Assembly: GCF_009711165.2 (NCBI RefSeq)
Contig: NZ_WMID02000003.1
Span: forward strand, 186,001-250,000
Length of the DNA stretch: 64,000 nt
Reading direction: 5' to 3'
Source of the DNA: Flavobacterium sp. MC2016-06
GTDB taxonomy: Bacteria > Bacteroidota > Bacteroidia > Flavobacteriales > Flavobacteriaceae
Shown here: one piece after another, positions 17,701 through 24,519 of the stretch
Layout of the letters: each line of letters starts with the position of its first letter
Position numbering within the stretch: position 1 is the first letter of the stretch
Translations under genes and position numbers: made by a program
The notes under the pieces: model-generated
Databases searched by the model: none
What the model was told of the DNA's origin: nothing
The model's input: the letters and a program-made list of their open reading frames with translations, nothing else

Positions 17701-18236
17701 CACCAAGCCGGATTTGCACCTGTAATCAAAAAAGTATCTGCCAATTCGATATCATCGTAAGCAATTGGAACAGAATCTTCTCCAAATGTTTTTTTATAAC
17801 CTACAACGGCAGAACTCATACAAAGTCTGGAGTTGGTATCGATATTATTTGTTTTTAGAAAACCTTTTACGAGTTTGTTTACTAAGTAATATTCCTCAGT
17901 CAAACATTGTCCTGAAATATAAAATCCAACGCTGTCTGGCCCGTGTTTTTTTATGATGGAGGTAAAAACAGCTGCAGCGCGGTCTAAAGCGGTGTCCCAG
18001 CTTACACGTTGCAACGGATAAGATTTGCTCCCGCGCATTTCCGGATATAAAATTCTATCTGAAGTATCGTTGACTACGTAATGCAGATTCATTCCTTTAG
18101 AACACAACATTCCTTTATTGACAGGATGATCTTTATCGCCCGTAACCATCACACCGTTTTTAGCATCATTGGTTACAATAATACCGCAGCCAACGCCACA
18201 ATATGAACAGGTAGTTTTGATTTTGGTATTTTGCAT
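14718..18236 (-). CDS. nasC: Assimilatory nitrate reductase fused to NAD(P)H reductase and BFD domains (NasC-NasB type)
   Basis: A single 1172-residue polypeptide carries a complete electron path. Residues 1-~690 are the molybdopterin catalytic part: [4Fe-4S] motif CSYCGVGC near the N terminus and Mo-ligand cysteine in SRLCMSSAVVGYKKTFG, typical of NasA/NarB. From about residue 702 an FAD/NAD(P)H oxidoreductase follows (IAIVGAGAASF, ILATGSRPFVP, VVIIGGGLLGLELA), like NirB or NasB. From about 1115 there is a BFD-type [2Fe-2S] domain with CSCSQ and CGSC. It should reduce cytoplasmic nitrate to nitrite with NAD(P)H, without a separate electron subunit. The promoter carries the best NarL-type site of the window. 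Confidence 0.93.
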   Translation of the reverse strand: MQNTKIKTTCSYCGVGCGIIVTNDAKNGVMVTGDKDHPVNKGMLCSKGMNLHYVVNDTSDRILYPEMRGSKSYPLQRVSWDTALDRAAAVFTSIIKKHGPDSVGFYISGQCLTEEYYLVNKLVKGFLKTNNIDTNSRLCMSSAVVGYKKTFGEDSVPIAYDDIELADTFLITGANPAWCHPILFRRIEKHKEKNPKIKIICIDPRRTDTAAFADLHLQIIPGSDIILYHAIAKRIIEKGYVDHDFVKNNAENFKQYKDLVLSTSFEKASKLCGISVNDIKLAADIIGKAKGFISLWAMGLNQSAVGVDKNTALLNLSLLTGQVGKPGSGPFSLTGQPNAMGGREVGGMATLLAAHKDIANPEHRKEVADFWGVDSISDKPGLTATEMFEALESGKMKAVWIICTNPLVSLPDSRRIEKALQKAKFVVVQDISHNADTAKFADLLLPAAGWLEKEGTMTNSERRISYLPKGINAPGEALPDIEILIRFAKKMNFNGFNFNNAEEIYKEHCALTKNTNIDISFLNYHRLKTEGTFQWPVPDYGHPGTPRLFTDKKFYTPSQKAIFNLPTAIENTSEQPTPEFPFILTTGRVRDQWHTMTKTGKVSRLLTHTPSPVLEINPIDAFKNDIKNGEIIMVSSKNGEVRVKAKVTDSIKEKVLFLPMHWGKQLENDLNRTNNLTNTVVDPISKEPDFKYTTVSIKKYVKPFQKIAIVGAGAASFRFIQNYREFNSTDEIIVFSNEINPFYNRVLLPEYMTGEFTWEQLLKVKDGETLNKLNITMKAGVAIDKVDAEQKTITDSLGETHTFDSLILATGSRPFVPENAQLHLPGRFTVRRKEDADRLKKHLDNTNLPPEEQHVVIIGGGLLGLELAAALKHKKVKTTIVQRASRLMERQLDRISSKLLAEEVQLRDIQIYFDNEVSTVFETDNPNEIEIALKSGRIITANAIVYTIGTIPNIEIARETGLACGRGVKVNQYLQSSNPDIFAIGEIAEFGGKLFGITSAAEEQADILANFLAGDISSYYKGSILMNILKLEDINLCSIGDIEIPENDDSYEEIVFTDLKQRYYKKCIVKNDLLVGAILMGDKNEFAEFKTMIESKIELSDKRNSLLRGSSNAKPVLGKLVCSCSQVGAGNIEETIKSGVNNFTDLCKNTGAGLGCGSCKTEVKEILAKCKV

Positions 18237-18261
18237 TACTTGTTTGTTTTAGTAGTATAAT

Positions 18262-18279
18262 GTGATTTACTTAAATCAC
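18262..18279 (-). promoter_or_regulatory. Inverted repeat in the nitrate reductase leader
   Basis: GTGATTT-N4-AAATCAC is a perfect 7-bp inverted repeat with a 4-base gap, 26 bases before the nitrate reductase ATG and downstream of the predicted transcription start. It could be an operator or a leader RNA hairpin with loop AAGT. Confidence 0.5.
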
Positions 18280-18294
18280 GTATTTTAACTTAAA

Positions 18295-18327
18295 CAAAAA
18301 TAAGTATTTTTACGTATAAATACGTAA
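18295..18327 (-). promoter_or_regulatory. Nitrate reductase promoter with perfect 7-2-7 inverted repeat
   Basis: On the minus strand TATTTTTG (18295-18302) matches TAnnTTTG. TTACGTAT-AA-ATACGTAA at 18310-18327 is a perfect 8-2-8 inverted repeat centred 20 bp upstream of that box. A further half-site ATAAGTAT lies at 18300-18307. The geometry is that of NarL/NarP sites, and related sites precede narK and nirB. Confidence 0.7.
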
Positions 18328-18367
18328 TTTTCGGAATTTATTTTTAAGTGAATATTAAATAAATGGG

Positions 18368-18739
18368 TTAATCTGCTCCGGTAAATTCTGTTTTACCATT
18401 GATAATATCAATTTCAGCATAATTATGTTTTCCAATAACAACGTGTAACTTGTCTTTATTAAGTCTTATATATCTTATTTTAGGTTTTCCAACCTTAGGT
18501 TTGCCACAAACAGAAACAACATTTGTCTGCCAGATAATTGTATTGTTTTTATAAGCTGATATTGTTTCTAAATCTTTCTCAACGTAATAAATAATTTTGC
18601 AGTATTCAATTCCTCTTTTTGGAGTTGTTATGAAATTTAATTCTAAGTTTTTAGATACTAATTCAATATTATATTTTTGAGCAAATGCAGATTGTACTAA
18701 AATGAAAGTGAGGATAATTGCTTTAAGAATCTTTTTCAT
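18368..18739 (-). CDS. Small secreted protein of unknown function, copy A
   Basis: This 123-residue protein has a clear Sec signal peptide (KAIILTFILVQSAFA, cleavage before QKY). It has no domain I recognise. It is a close paralogue of the protein at 19619-19984: both share the signal-end AQKYN, a KRGIxxxxIIYYVExDLxTISAYK segment, WQTNVxSxCGKPK and the C-terminal GKHNxAEIDIxNG block. The repeated beta-strand-like pattern could be one or two blades of a propeller-type fold, but that is a guess. It follows the YwqK-like gene by six bases and is divergently oriented from nothing nearby; it may be cotranscribed with that gene. Confidence 0.75.
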   Translation of the reverse strand: MKKILKAIILTFILVQSAFAQKYNIELVSKNLELNFITTPKRGIEYCKIIYYVEKDLETISAYKNNTIIWQTNVVSVCGKPKVGKPKIRYIRLNKDKLHVVIGKHNYAEIDIINGKTEFTGAD

Positions 18740-18745
18740 GATTAG

Positions 18746-19258
18746 TTATTTGATTTTCTTTCCATTTTCATAAATAGAGTTTATTTCTTCCCCTTTTTTT
18801 GATAAGCAAAATTCTTTTCCATTTTTCTTTCCGTCTTTATACTCACAGCTGAATGTTAATTTACCATTAGAAAAAAATTCTTCGTTTATTTTGTTTCCAT
18901 TTTCATCAAAGTAAATAGTAGAATCGACAGTGCCATCAAAATCTAAACGATCTGTTTTTTTCTTTTTAAAATATTCATGATCGTAATAATACGTTTTTCT
19001 GCTGGGAATTCCTTTTGCACTTTTATTGTAGTATTCGGTTGCGAGGATTATATAACCATCTTTATAGTCTTTCTTTGCCAATAAAATATTATTTGTCCAT
19101 CTTCGAAATTCTATTGAACCTGTAAAGATGGAATCATTAGCTGTTTTATAAATAAGGCCATCTTTTTGGTAAATTTCTTCCGGCGTAAACACTTTGTTTT
19201 CTTGTGAAAAACATTGAATACTTATGAATAAAAAAAGGAATGATAATTTATGAAGCAT
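18746..19258 (-). CDS. Secreted protein with YwqK/MORN-like repeats
   Basis: This 170-residue protein has a Sec signal peptide (LSFLFLFISIQCFS). The mature part shows repeated Tyr/Gly strands such as TIYFDENGNKINEEFFSNGKL and CEYKDGKKNGKEF, the pattern of MORN-like or YwqK-type repeats that are widespread in Bacteroidota. No catalytic residues are seen and its role is unknown. It sits six bases upstream of the small secreted protein copy A and downstream of a terminator that ends the porin remnant, so these two genes probably form their own short transcript. Confidence 0.7.
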   Translation of the reverse strand: MLHKLSFLFLFISIQCFSQENKVFTPEEIYQKDGLIYKTANDSIFTGSIEFRRWTNNILLAKKDYKDGYIILATEYYNKSAKGIPSRKTYYYDHEYFKKKKTDRLDFDGTVDSTIYFDENGNKINEEFFSNGKLTFSCEYKDGKKNGKEFCLSKKGEEINSIYENGKKIK

Positions 19259-19390
19259 GAATTAAATTTTGATTAAAAGTTATCAGTTTTTAAAATCTAT
19301 AACTCATTTTATATTGAATATTGAAATGTTTTTTGGTAAATCAAATGTACTTAAATCAGAAACTTAAAAAACGTTTGTTTCAATAAAAAA

Positions 19391-19418
19391 AATCTCTTTT
19401 GAATAAACAAAAGAGATT
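19391..19418 (-). terminator. Rho-independent terminator after the porin remnant
   Basis: A 10-bp perfect stem (AATCTCTTTT / AAAAGAGATT) with an 8-base loop is followed on the minus strand by a run of T. It sits where the intact porin gene also has a terminator. Confidence 0.8.
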
Positions 19419-19437
19419 ACATAGTAACTGTATTTTA

Positions 19438-19592
19438 TTTTTTAAAACTAAATATTCTAGGATTTACATTTATCAAAAACCCAATACCAGTTATTGGAAT
19501 ATCCAGCATCTCTGGCTTTTAGAAATTCTAAAGTTTTTGTTCCAAACATTTGAGAATAATCGAGGCTTAAAATGATATCTTCATCCTTAAAT
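19438..19592 (-). pseudogene. C-terminal remnant of the alginate-export-type porin
   Basis: Translation of the minus strand gives FKDEDIILSLDYSQMFG, then TLEFLKARDAGYSNNWYW, and in a shifted frame NVNPRIFSFKK followed by a stop. These match the last ~52 residues of the intact porin at 20121-21380 (YSQMFGSETLEFLKSGDAG ... NPRIFSWKK). One frameshift near 19478 separates the two parts and nothing upstream of the matching end survives. It is therefore a decayed, 5'-truncated duplicate. A terminator follows, as in the parent. Confidence 0.85.
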
Positions 19593-19618
19593 TGCTTTCT
19601 TGTTAAACGGTATTAATC

Positions 19619-19984
19619 TTAACCAACAAGCGTTGTATTGCCATTAAGAATATCAATTTCTGCAAAATTGTGTTTTCCCATGACAATAAGGAGTTTGTTT
19701 GAGTTGTATCCTATATATCTAATTTCAGGTTCTCCGAGTTTTGGTTTTCCACAAGCTGAAATTACATTTGTCTGCCATTGCAATTTGCTTCTTTTGTAGG
19801 CAGATATTGTTTGTAAATCATTTTCAACATAATAAATAATGTTGTTTTTTTTAATTCCTCTTTTTTGCGTTTTTGAAAAATTTATTTCTGAGTTTTGAGA
19901 AATTAAGGCATCATTGTATTTTTGAGCGATACCTGTTTGCGTCACCATAAAGGTTAACATTGATAGTTTTAAAAATTGCTTCAT
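19619..19984 (-). CDS. Small secreted protein of unknown function, copy B
   Basis: This is a paralogue of the protein at 18368-18739, of similar length, with a signal peptide (LSMLTFMVTQTGIA) and the same conserved blocks (KRGIKK, NIIYYVENDLQTISAYKR, WQTNVISACGKPKLG, GKHNFAEIDILNGN). The start is placed at ATG 19984 (MKQFLKL), which gives a normal signal peptide; a longer in-frame start at 20017 would put charged residues ahead of it. It lies between the intact porin and the porin remnant, so the porin/small-gene pair seems to have been duplicated together. Function is unknown. Confidence 0.7.
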   Translation of the reverse strand: MKQFLKLSMLTFMVTQTGIAQKYNDALISQNSEINFSKTQKRGIKKNNIIYYVENDLQTISAYKRSKLQWQTNVISACGKPKLGEPEIRYIGYNSNKLLIVMGKHNFAEIDILNGNTTLVG

Positions 19985-20064
19985 TTGGATAGAATTGGGG
20001 GTTCTTAATCGGTTCAAATATAATTATTTAAAGGATATAATATGGTTTTTATAAATAAAAAAAA

Positions 20065-20092
20065 TACCCTTTTACTATTTAGGAAAAGGGTA
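20065..20092 (-). terminator. Terminator after the porin gene
   Basis: TACCCTTTT and AAAAGGGTA form a 9-bp stem around a 10-base loop, followed on the minus strand by a T run. Confidence 0.85.
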
Positions 20093-20120
20093 AAATATTG
20101 AAGTTAATTTTAAAGAAAAA

Positions 20121-21380
20121 CTATTTTTTCCAGCTAAAAATTCTAGGATTCACAGAAATCATTAACCAAGCCCAATTGTTGGTATGTCCGGCATCTCCAG
20201 ATTTTAGAAATTCTAAAGTTTCAGAGCCAAACATTTGCGAATAACCGCCAGTTAAAACAATATCTTTTTTGAATTTATAAGCAGTTGTAAAGTCAACTTC
20301 AGTTCCTAAATAAGAATCTAGTGTTTCATTAACAGGTGTAACTACTTTATTTGGCGCATAAAACAAATGCGGTATTAAAGCAAACTGCCATTTGTTTACA
20401 TTGTAATTCAGTTTCAAGAATGCATCTTGTAAACCCACACTATTTTGGTGATTACCCACATAAAAATAATCCATATAGCCATTAAAAGCGTGATTGGTTC
20501 CAAAAATAGGGTTGAATGATTTGATTACAGTGCTTCCGTCGTTCATGTCTTTTCCAGATAAGAATTCGTAGCCTAAACCAATTTTGAAATTTTCTGTTGC
20601 AAAATAACCTAAGTTAGCTCCTGCATACCAAGCGCTTACCTGCTTATCAGTACTTTTTCCAGTCTGTCCGTAAAAGGCCAAATCACTGTCGATTTTCTTT
20701 GTTTTGTAGGTAAGGTAAGTTCCAAATGTTTGCTTGTAATCGACTAGTAATTTTGTAGCAGCATTTGCGTATTCATAACCAGTGTTGAGTACTAATAAAC
20801 TAGCATTTAGATTACTTATAGAAGTATGATACCAAGCAAATTGCATGGTTTTGTAATTGGTAACGGTGTACGGAGTTTGAACCAAATTTTCGGCATTTGA
20901 GTTGTAAGCTCCTCCCAAATCTAACTGATGATTTTTTGGATTGAAGGTCACCAAAACCGCATCATGACTTTGTCCTTGCTGCAGCCAGTCTATTTCTCCC
21001 ATAATACGCTGATTGTCGTACGACAGGACTTGTCTTCCTAATCTTGCGCTCCATTTTTCTGAAATGTCATATTGTGCCCAAGCTTCAAAAACAGCAATTC
21101 CGTTTTTATCTGCTGTAGTGTTGGTTGGAACATCTCCCCAAGTTCTAACGTTTTGAAGCGTTAGTTTTACTTTTAATAAATCTTGTTTATAATCAAAATT
21201 TAATCGGGAACGTTGTGTAATTTGTGATGTACCTTCTTGTCCATAAGGAAGCAGTGTTTTATAGCCATTACGGAATTCATAACGAGGTCTAAGTTGAAGA
21301 TTTACATCTAATTCCTGAGCCTGAAGCCCAAAACTTGTAATTCCAATTATAAGTATGAGAATTTTTGTTAGTTTTTTCAT
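20121..21380 (-). CDS. Outer-membrane porin, alginate export family
   Basis: The protein has 419 residues with a signal peptide (ILILIIGITSFGLQAQE). The body shows the alternating pattern of a large outer-membrane beta barrel (RPRYEFRNGY, QRSRLNFDYK, SARLGRQVLSYDNQRIMGEIDW). The RLGRQ...YDNQR...DWLQQGQSHDA block fits the alginate-export (AlgE-like) porin family, and the end (PRIFSWKK) lacks the canonical terminal aromatic residue. It lies 89 bases downstream of narK on the same strand and is probably cotranscribed with it. In that setting it may let nitrate or other anions cross the outer membrane; true alginate export is unlikely. Confidence 0.8.
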   Translation of the reverse strand: MKKLTKILILIIGITSFGLQAQELDVNLQLRPRYEFRNGYKTLLPYGQEGTSQITQRSRLNFDYKQDLLKVKLTLQNVRTWGDVPTNTTADKNGIAVFEAWAQYDISEKWSARLGRQVLSYDNQRIMGEIDWLQQGQSHDAVLVTFNPKNHQLDLGGAYNSNAENLVQTPYTVTNYKTMQFAWYHTSISNLNASLLVLNTGYEYANAATKLLVDYKQTFGTYLTYKTKKIDSDLAFYGQTGKSTDKQVSAWYAGANLGYFATENFKIGLGYEFLSGKDMNDGSTVIKSFNPIFGTNHAFNGYMDYFYVGNHQNSVGLQDAFLKLNYNVNKWQFALIPHLFYAPNKVVTPVNETLDSYLGTEVDFTTAYKFKKDIVLTGGYSQMFGSETLEFLKSGDAGHTNNWAWLMISVNPRIFSWKK

Positions 21381-21469
21381 AAGTGATTTGTTTAAATAAA
21401 GTGTGAATTTAAAAGAGAAAATAAATTTATTTTGTGATAAAAATCATACAGTTTAATCTTTCTTAAATT

Positions 21470-22948
21470 TTATTGTCTATCAATCACTTTTGCTAAAACA
21501 GGTTGTTTTTCATTCATAATTTTGGTGATGGTATAATGCATCCAAATCAAACAAATAGAAGAAAAAACTAAGATGAAAATCCATGAACTAGACCAGATTC
21601 CGGTTGCAGTTAAAAGATATCCAAAGATAATTGGTCCGAAGAAACCGCCCAATCCGCCAATCATTCCAACCATACCGCCAACAACACCAACTTCTGTTGG
21701 GAAATATTCTGGTATATGTTTGTAAACAGCTGCTTTTCCAATTCCCCAAGAAATTCCGATTAGAATTACTAGAACTAAGAAAACCCACATATTGGCATCA
21801 AACTTAATTACGGTAATTCCTTTGGCAAGAAGTTCTTTTTTCTTTACAGTTTGGTTTTGTGCTACAACAACTTGCTGCCAAGATGTTTTGGTTGGAAAAA
21901 TGGCATTATCTGCATCGTTTTCTTTTTTCTGTGCTACAGCAAAATCGGTTTCTCCAATCTTTATTTTATCGTTTGAAACAGAAGTAATAGTTCCTTTTTT
22001 TGTTGCCAAAACGCCTGGACCTGTAGTTGTGATTTCCATTTTCGGAATCATCAATAAAGCACTTAAAATTACTGAAGAGCTTAAAACCCAATACATAACT
22101 TTTCTAGCGCCAAATTTGTCTGATAAATAACCTCCAAAAGCTCTAATAACCCCAGAAGGAAGACTAAAAAGCGTTGCAAATAAACCGCCCATTACTAAGC
22201 TAGTTTGGTAAACATTCATAAAGTTTGGTAAAAGCCATTGCGAATACGCTACAAAACATCCAAAAACTAAGAAGTAATAAGCTCCAAATCTCCAAACTCT
22301 AGCAGATTTTAAAGACTCTAACATTTGAGAAACTGTTTTAGTTTGGTTTTCTATTTTTTTATTTTTAGCAAAAATTAAAAAGGCTACTCCAATAACAAGT
22401 AACGAAACGGCATAAATTACCGGAAGTATTTTCCAGCCATTTTGAGGATCTTCTATAGAAAAATGATTTAATAAGGAAGGTGCAAGAAAGGTAGTAATTG
22501 CGGCGCCGGCATTTCCCATTCCGAAAATTCCCAAAGCGCGTCCCTGCCATTCTTTTGGATACCAGATTGAAGTATAACCAATTCCAACCGCAAAGCTTGT
22601 TCCTACCATTCCGAAAAAGAAACTTAATAAGGCAAACATAAAAAAGCTGTCGGCGTAAGGAAGTAAAAAAAGCGGAATAGAGCAGAGAAGGAGTAAAAGT
22701 GAAAAGACGTATTTACCGCCAAATTTATCGGTTAAGATTCCGATTGGTAAACGCATAATCGAACCCGTCAAAATTGGAATTCCCAATAACCAGCCAACTT
22801 GTACAACGCTCCAATGGAAAATACCATTATCGACTAAAAAAGTAACTAATACACCATTTAAGGTCCAACACGCAAAACATACGGTAAAGGCCAAAGTATT
22901 CAAGAATAGAATCTTGTGTGATTGTGATAAAGAGTTTGTATTTTTCAT
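21470..22948 (-). CDS. narK: Nitrate/nitrite transporter NarK (MFS) with an inserted soluble domain
   Basis: An MFS permease of 492 residues. The nitrate signature helices are GMGNAGAAITTF (about 143-154) and GMVGMIGGLGGFFGP in the second half. Between helices of the second half, about residues 303-388, there is an insertion absent from ordinary NarK proteins. Its sequence (KKGTITSVSNDKIKIG ... VVVAQNQTVKKKELLAKGI) looks like a small barrel-sandwich or biotinyl/lipoyl-like beta domain. It should import nitrate and/or exchange it for nitrite. The promoter carries a NarL-type 7-2-7 site, and the porin follows as the probable second gene. Confidence 0.93.
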   Translation of the reverse strand: MKNTNSLSQSHKILFLNTLAFTVCFACWTLNGVLVTFLVDNGIFHWSVVQVGWLLGIPILTGSIMRLPIGILTDKFGGKYVFSLLLLLCSIPLFLLPYADSFFMFALLSFFFGMVGTSFAVGIGYTSIWYPKEWQGRALGIFGMGNAGAAITTFLAPSLLNHFSIEDPQNGWKILPVIYAVSLLVIGVAFLIFAKNKKIENQTKTVSQMLESLKSARVWRFGAYYFLVFGCFVAYSQWLLPNFMNVYQTSLVMGGLFATLFSLPSGVIRAFGGYLSDKFGARKVMYWVLSSSVILSALLMIPKMEITTTGPGVLATKKGTITSVSNDKIKIGETDFAVAQKKENDADNAIFPTKTSWQQVVVAQNQTVKKKELLAKGITVIKFDANMWVFLVLVILIGISWGIGKAAVYKHIPEYFPTEVGVVGGMVGMIGGLGGFFGPIIFGYLLTATGIWSSSWIFILVFSSICLIWMHYTITKIMNEKQPVLAKVIDRQ

Positions 22949-22968
22949 AGTACCTAGATTTGTTTTGT

Positions 22969-23001
22969 CAAATGTAAGTACTTATAAGTATTAATACGTA
23001 T
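22969..23001 (-). promoter_or_regulatory. narK promoter with 7-2-7 inverted repeat
   Basis: TACATTTG on the minus strand (22969-22976) fits TAnnTTTG. ATAAGTAT-TA-ATACGTAT (22984-23001) is an 8-2-8 repeat with one mismatched pair, centred 20 bp upstream, as at the nitrate reductase. Another half-site TAAGTAT lies at 23010-23016. Confidence 0.7.
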
Positions 23002-23114
23002 TTTTTAATTAAGTATTTTTATCTAGTTAGAGCGATTTGTCAACATCACAAAATTGATTCTCTATTTTACTAAAACACTATTTTTTAAGGCTGATTTTTA
23101 TCTTTTAGTTAGAT

Positions 23115-23768
23115 TTATAAAAGAGAATATTCAGTTGCTTTGTTAGAAAGTTCCATTAAATTCTTCACTTTCAGCTTTTTCATTAAATTAAAACGATGAA
23201 CTTCGGCAGTTCTTTTGCTAATATCTAAAGCTTCGGCGATTTCTTTGTTTCCTTTTCCAGATAATAAAAGCGTTAGAATTTCTTTTTCTCTTTTAGTAAT
23301 CATCATTTCTTCGCCCAAGTTTTGTTTTGGCTCTAAAGAAGTATTGGTCAGTTGACTGATTAATATCGAAGAAATATCGCCGCTGAAGTATTTTCCACCA
23401 GCAGAAACAATATGCAGCGCTTTTAAAAATTCTTCTTTGCTTGAGCCTTTAAGTAAGTATCCGTCAGCACCTGCTTTAATAGATTTTAATACGTATTCTT
23501 CAGATTCGTGCATAGAAAGCATAATGATTTTTACAGCATTATTTTCGCTTCTAAGTTTTTCTACTACTTCTATACCTGTTAAGTGCGGCATACGAATATC
23601 TACTATAAGTAAATCGGGTTTGTTTGCGGCAACAACTTCCAGTGCATCAGCTCCATCAATAGCTTCGCCTACAACCTCAATGTTTGCTTCGTTTTCTAGT
23701 AAAGATTTTATGCCATCTCTTACAAATACATGATCGTCTGCTAGAACTACTCGAATTATATTGCTCAT
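23115..23768 (-). CDS. NarL/NreC-type response regulator
   Basis: This 217-residue regulator has an N-terminal receiver with the acidic pair in LADDH, the phospho-acceptor aspartate in LLIVDIRMPHLTG (about D54) and the conserved lysine in LLKGSSKEE. The C-terminal LuxR/NarL helix-turn-helix spans about residues 150-212 (TKREKEILTLLLSGKGNKEIAEAL, then KRTAEVHRFNLMKKL). It lies between narK and the NarX-like kinase, all on the minus strand. Its own upstream region has two copies of the half-site found before narK, nirB and the nitrate reductase, so I infer that it controls these genes and perhaps itself. Confidence 0.92.
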   Translation of the reverse strand: MSNIIRVVLADDHVFVRDGIKSLLENEANIEVVGEAIDGADALEVVAANKPDLLIVDIRMPHLTGIEVVEKLRSENNAVKIIMLSMHESEEYVLKSIKAGADGYLLKGSSKEEFLKALHIVSAGGKYFSGDISSILISQLTNTSLEPKQNLGEEMMITKREKEILTLLLSGKGNKEIAEALDISKRTAEVHRFNLMKKLKVKNLMELSNKATEYSLL

Positions 23769-23795
23769 CGTTTACTTAATTTTGATTCTGAAATT

Positions 23796-23836
23796 TTACG
23801 TATTTTACTCTATAAAGAAGATGCTAAGATACGTAT
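23796..23836 (-). promoter_or_regulatory. Two NarL-type half-sites upstream of the response regulator
   Basis: TTACGTAT at 23796-23803 and ATACGTAT at 23829-23836 match the half-site of the nitrate reductase operator but lie 33 bases apart, not as a 7-2-7 pair. No clear TAnnTTTG box is visible. Autoregulation is possible. Confidence 0.4.
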
Positions 23837-23849
23837 TTCTTTAAAAATA

Positions 23850-24513
23850 AATTCCAAATTTTTAAAATTCCAAATTCCAACTTAAAAAGGAGTTTGTTTC
23901 AGGTTTCAGGTTTCAAGTTTCAGGTTTCAAGTTTCAGGTTTCAAGTTTCAGGTTTCAAGTTTCAGGTTTCAAGTTTCAGGTTTCTGCTAAATGTTTAACA
24001 CAATATTGTCATTCTGAGCGAAGCCGAAGAATCTTCACAAACAGCTCGACAATTAAAATTATCCAATCTTTGAGGAATCGCTTGTACGATTTCTCCTTGT
24101 GTAGGAATTGACAATATTGTGGTAAATATTGTATTTCGTTACTATAGTTAGACGTACTGCAGTGCGTCTCTACGGAATAAATTGCGGAATAAATTGTGGA
24201 ATTTTTTTATGGAATTTTATTATAGAGCTGCTTGCGAAGATTCTTCGACTTCGCTCAGAATGACAAGATTGTTGTAAATAAAAAATGCGGTTACTTTAGT
24301 TAGACGCACTGGAGTGCGTCTCTACGGAATAAATTATGGAATTTTGTTGCGGAATTTTATTATGGAGCTGCTTGTGAAGATTCTTCGGCTTCGCTCAGAA
24401 TGACAATATTGTGGTAAACATTTAGTGAAAACCTGAAGCCTGAAACTTGAAACCAGAAACCTGAAACAAACTCCTTTTTAAGTTGGAATTTGGAATTTAA
24501 AAAATTGGAATTT
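23850..24513. repeat. Large nested inverted-repeat block between regulator and kinase genes
   Basis: The outer ends (23850-23905 and 24455-24513) are ~55-bp inverted repeats (AATTCCAACTTAAAAAGGAG and its complement). Inside are TTTCAGG/TTTCAAG heptamers (23895-23985, inverted 24430-24470), GTCATTCTGAGCGAAG-type palindromes (24007-24055, 24235-24264, 24376-24404) and two copies of a GTTAGACG...GTGCGTCTCTACGGAATAAATT unit (24148-24182, 24300-24334). No gene is supported in these 660 bases. Confidence 0.85.
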
Positions 24514-24519
24514 CCTTCT

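Noticed and set aside
20121..21380. Porin as part of an alginate export operon
   Set aside because: No alginate synthesis or modification genes lie nearby; the context is nitrate transport.
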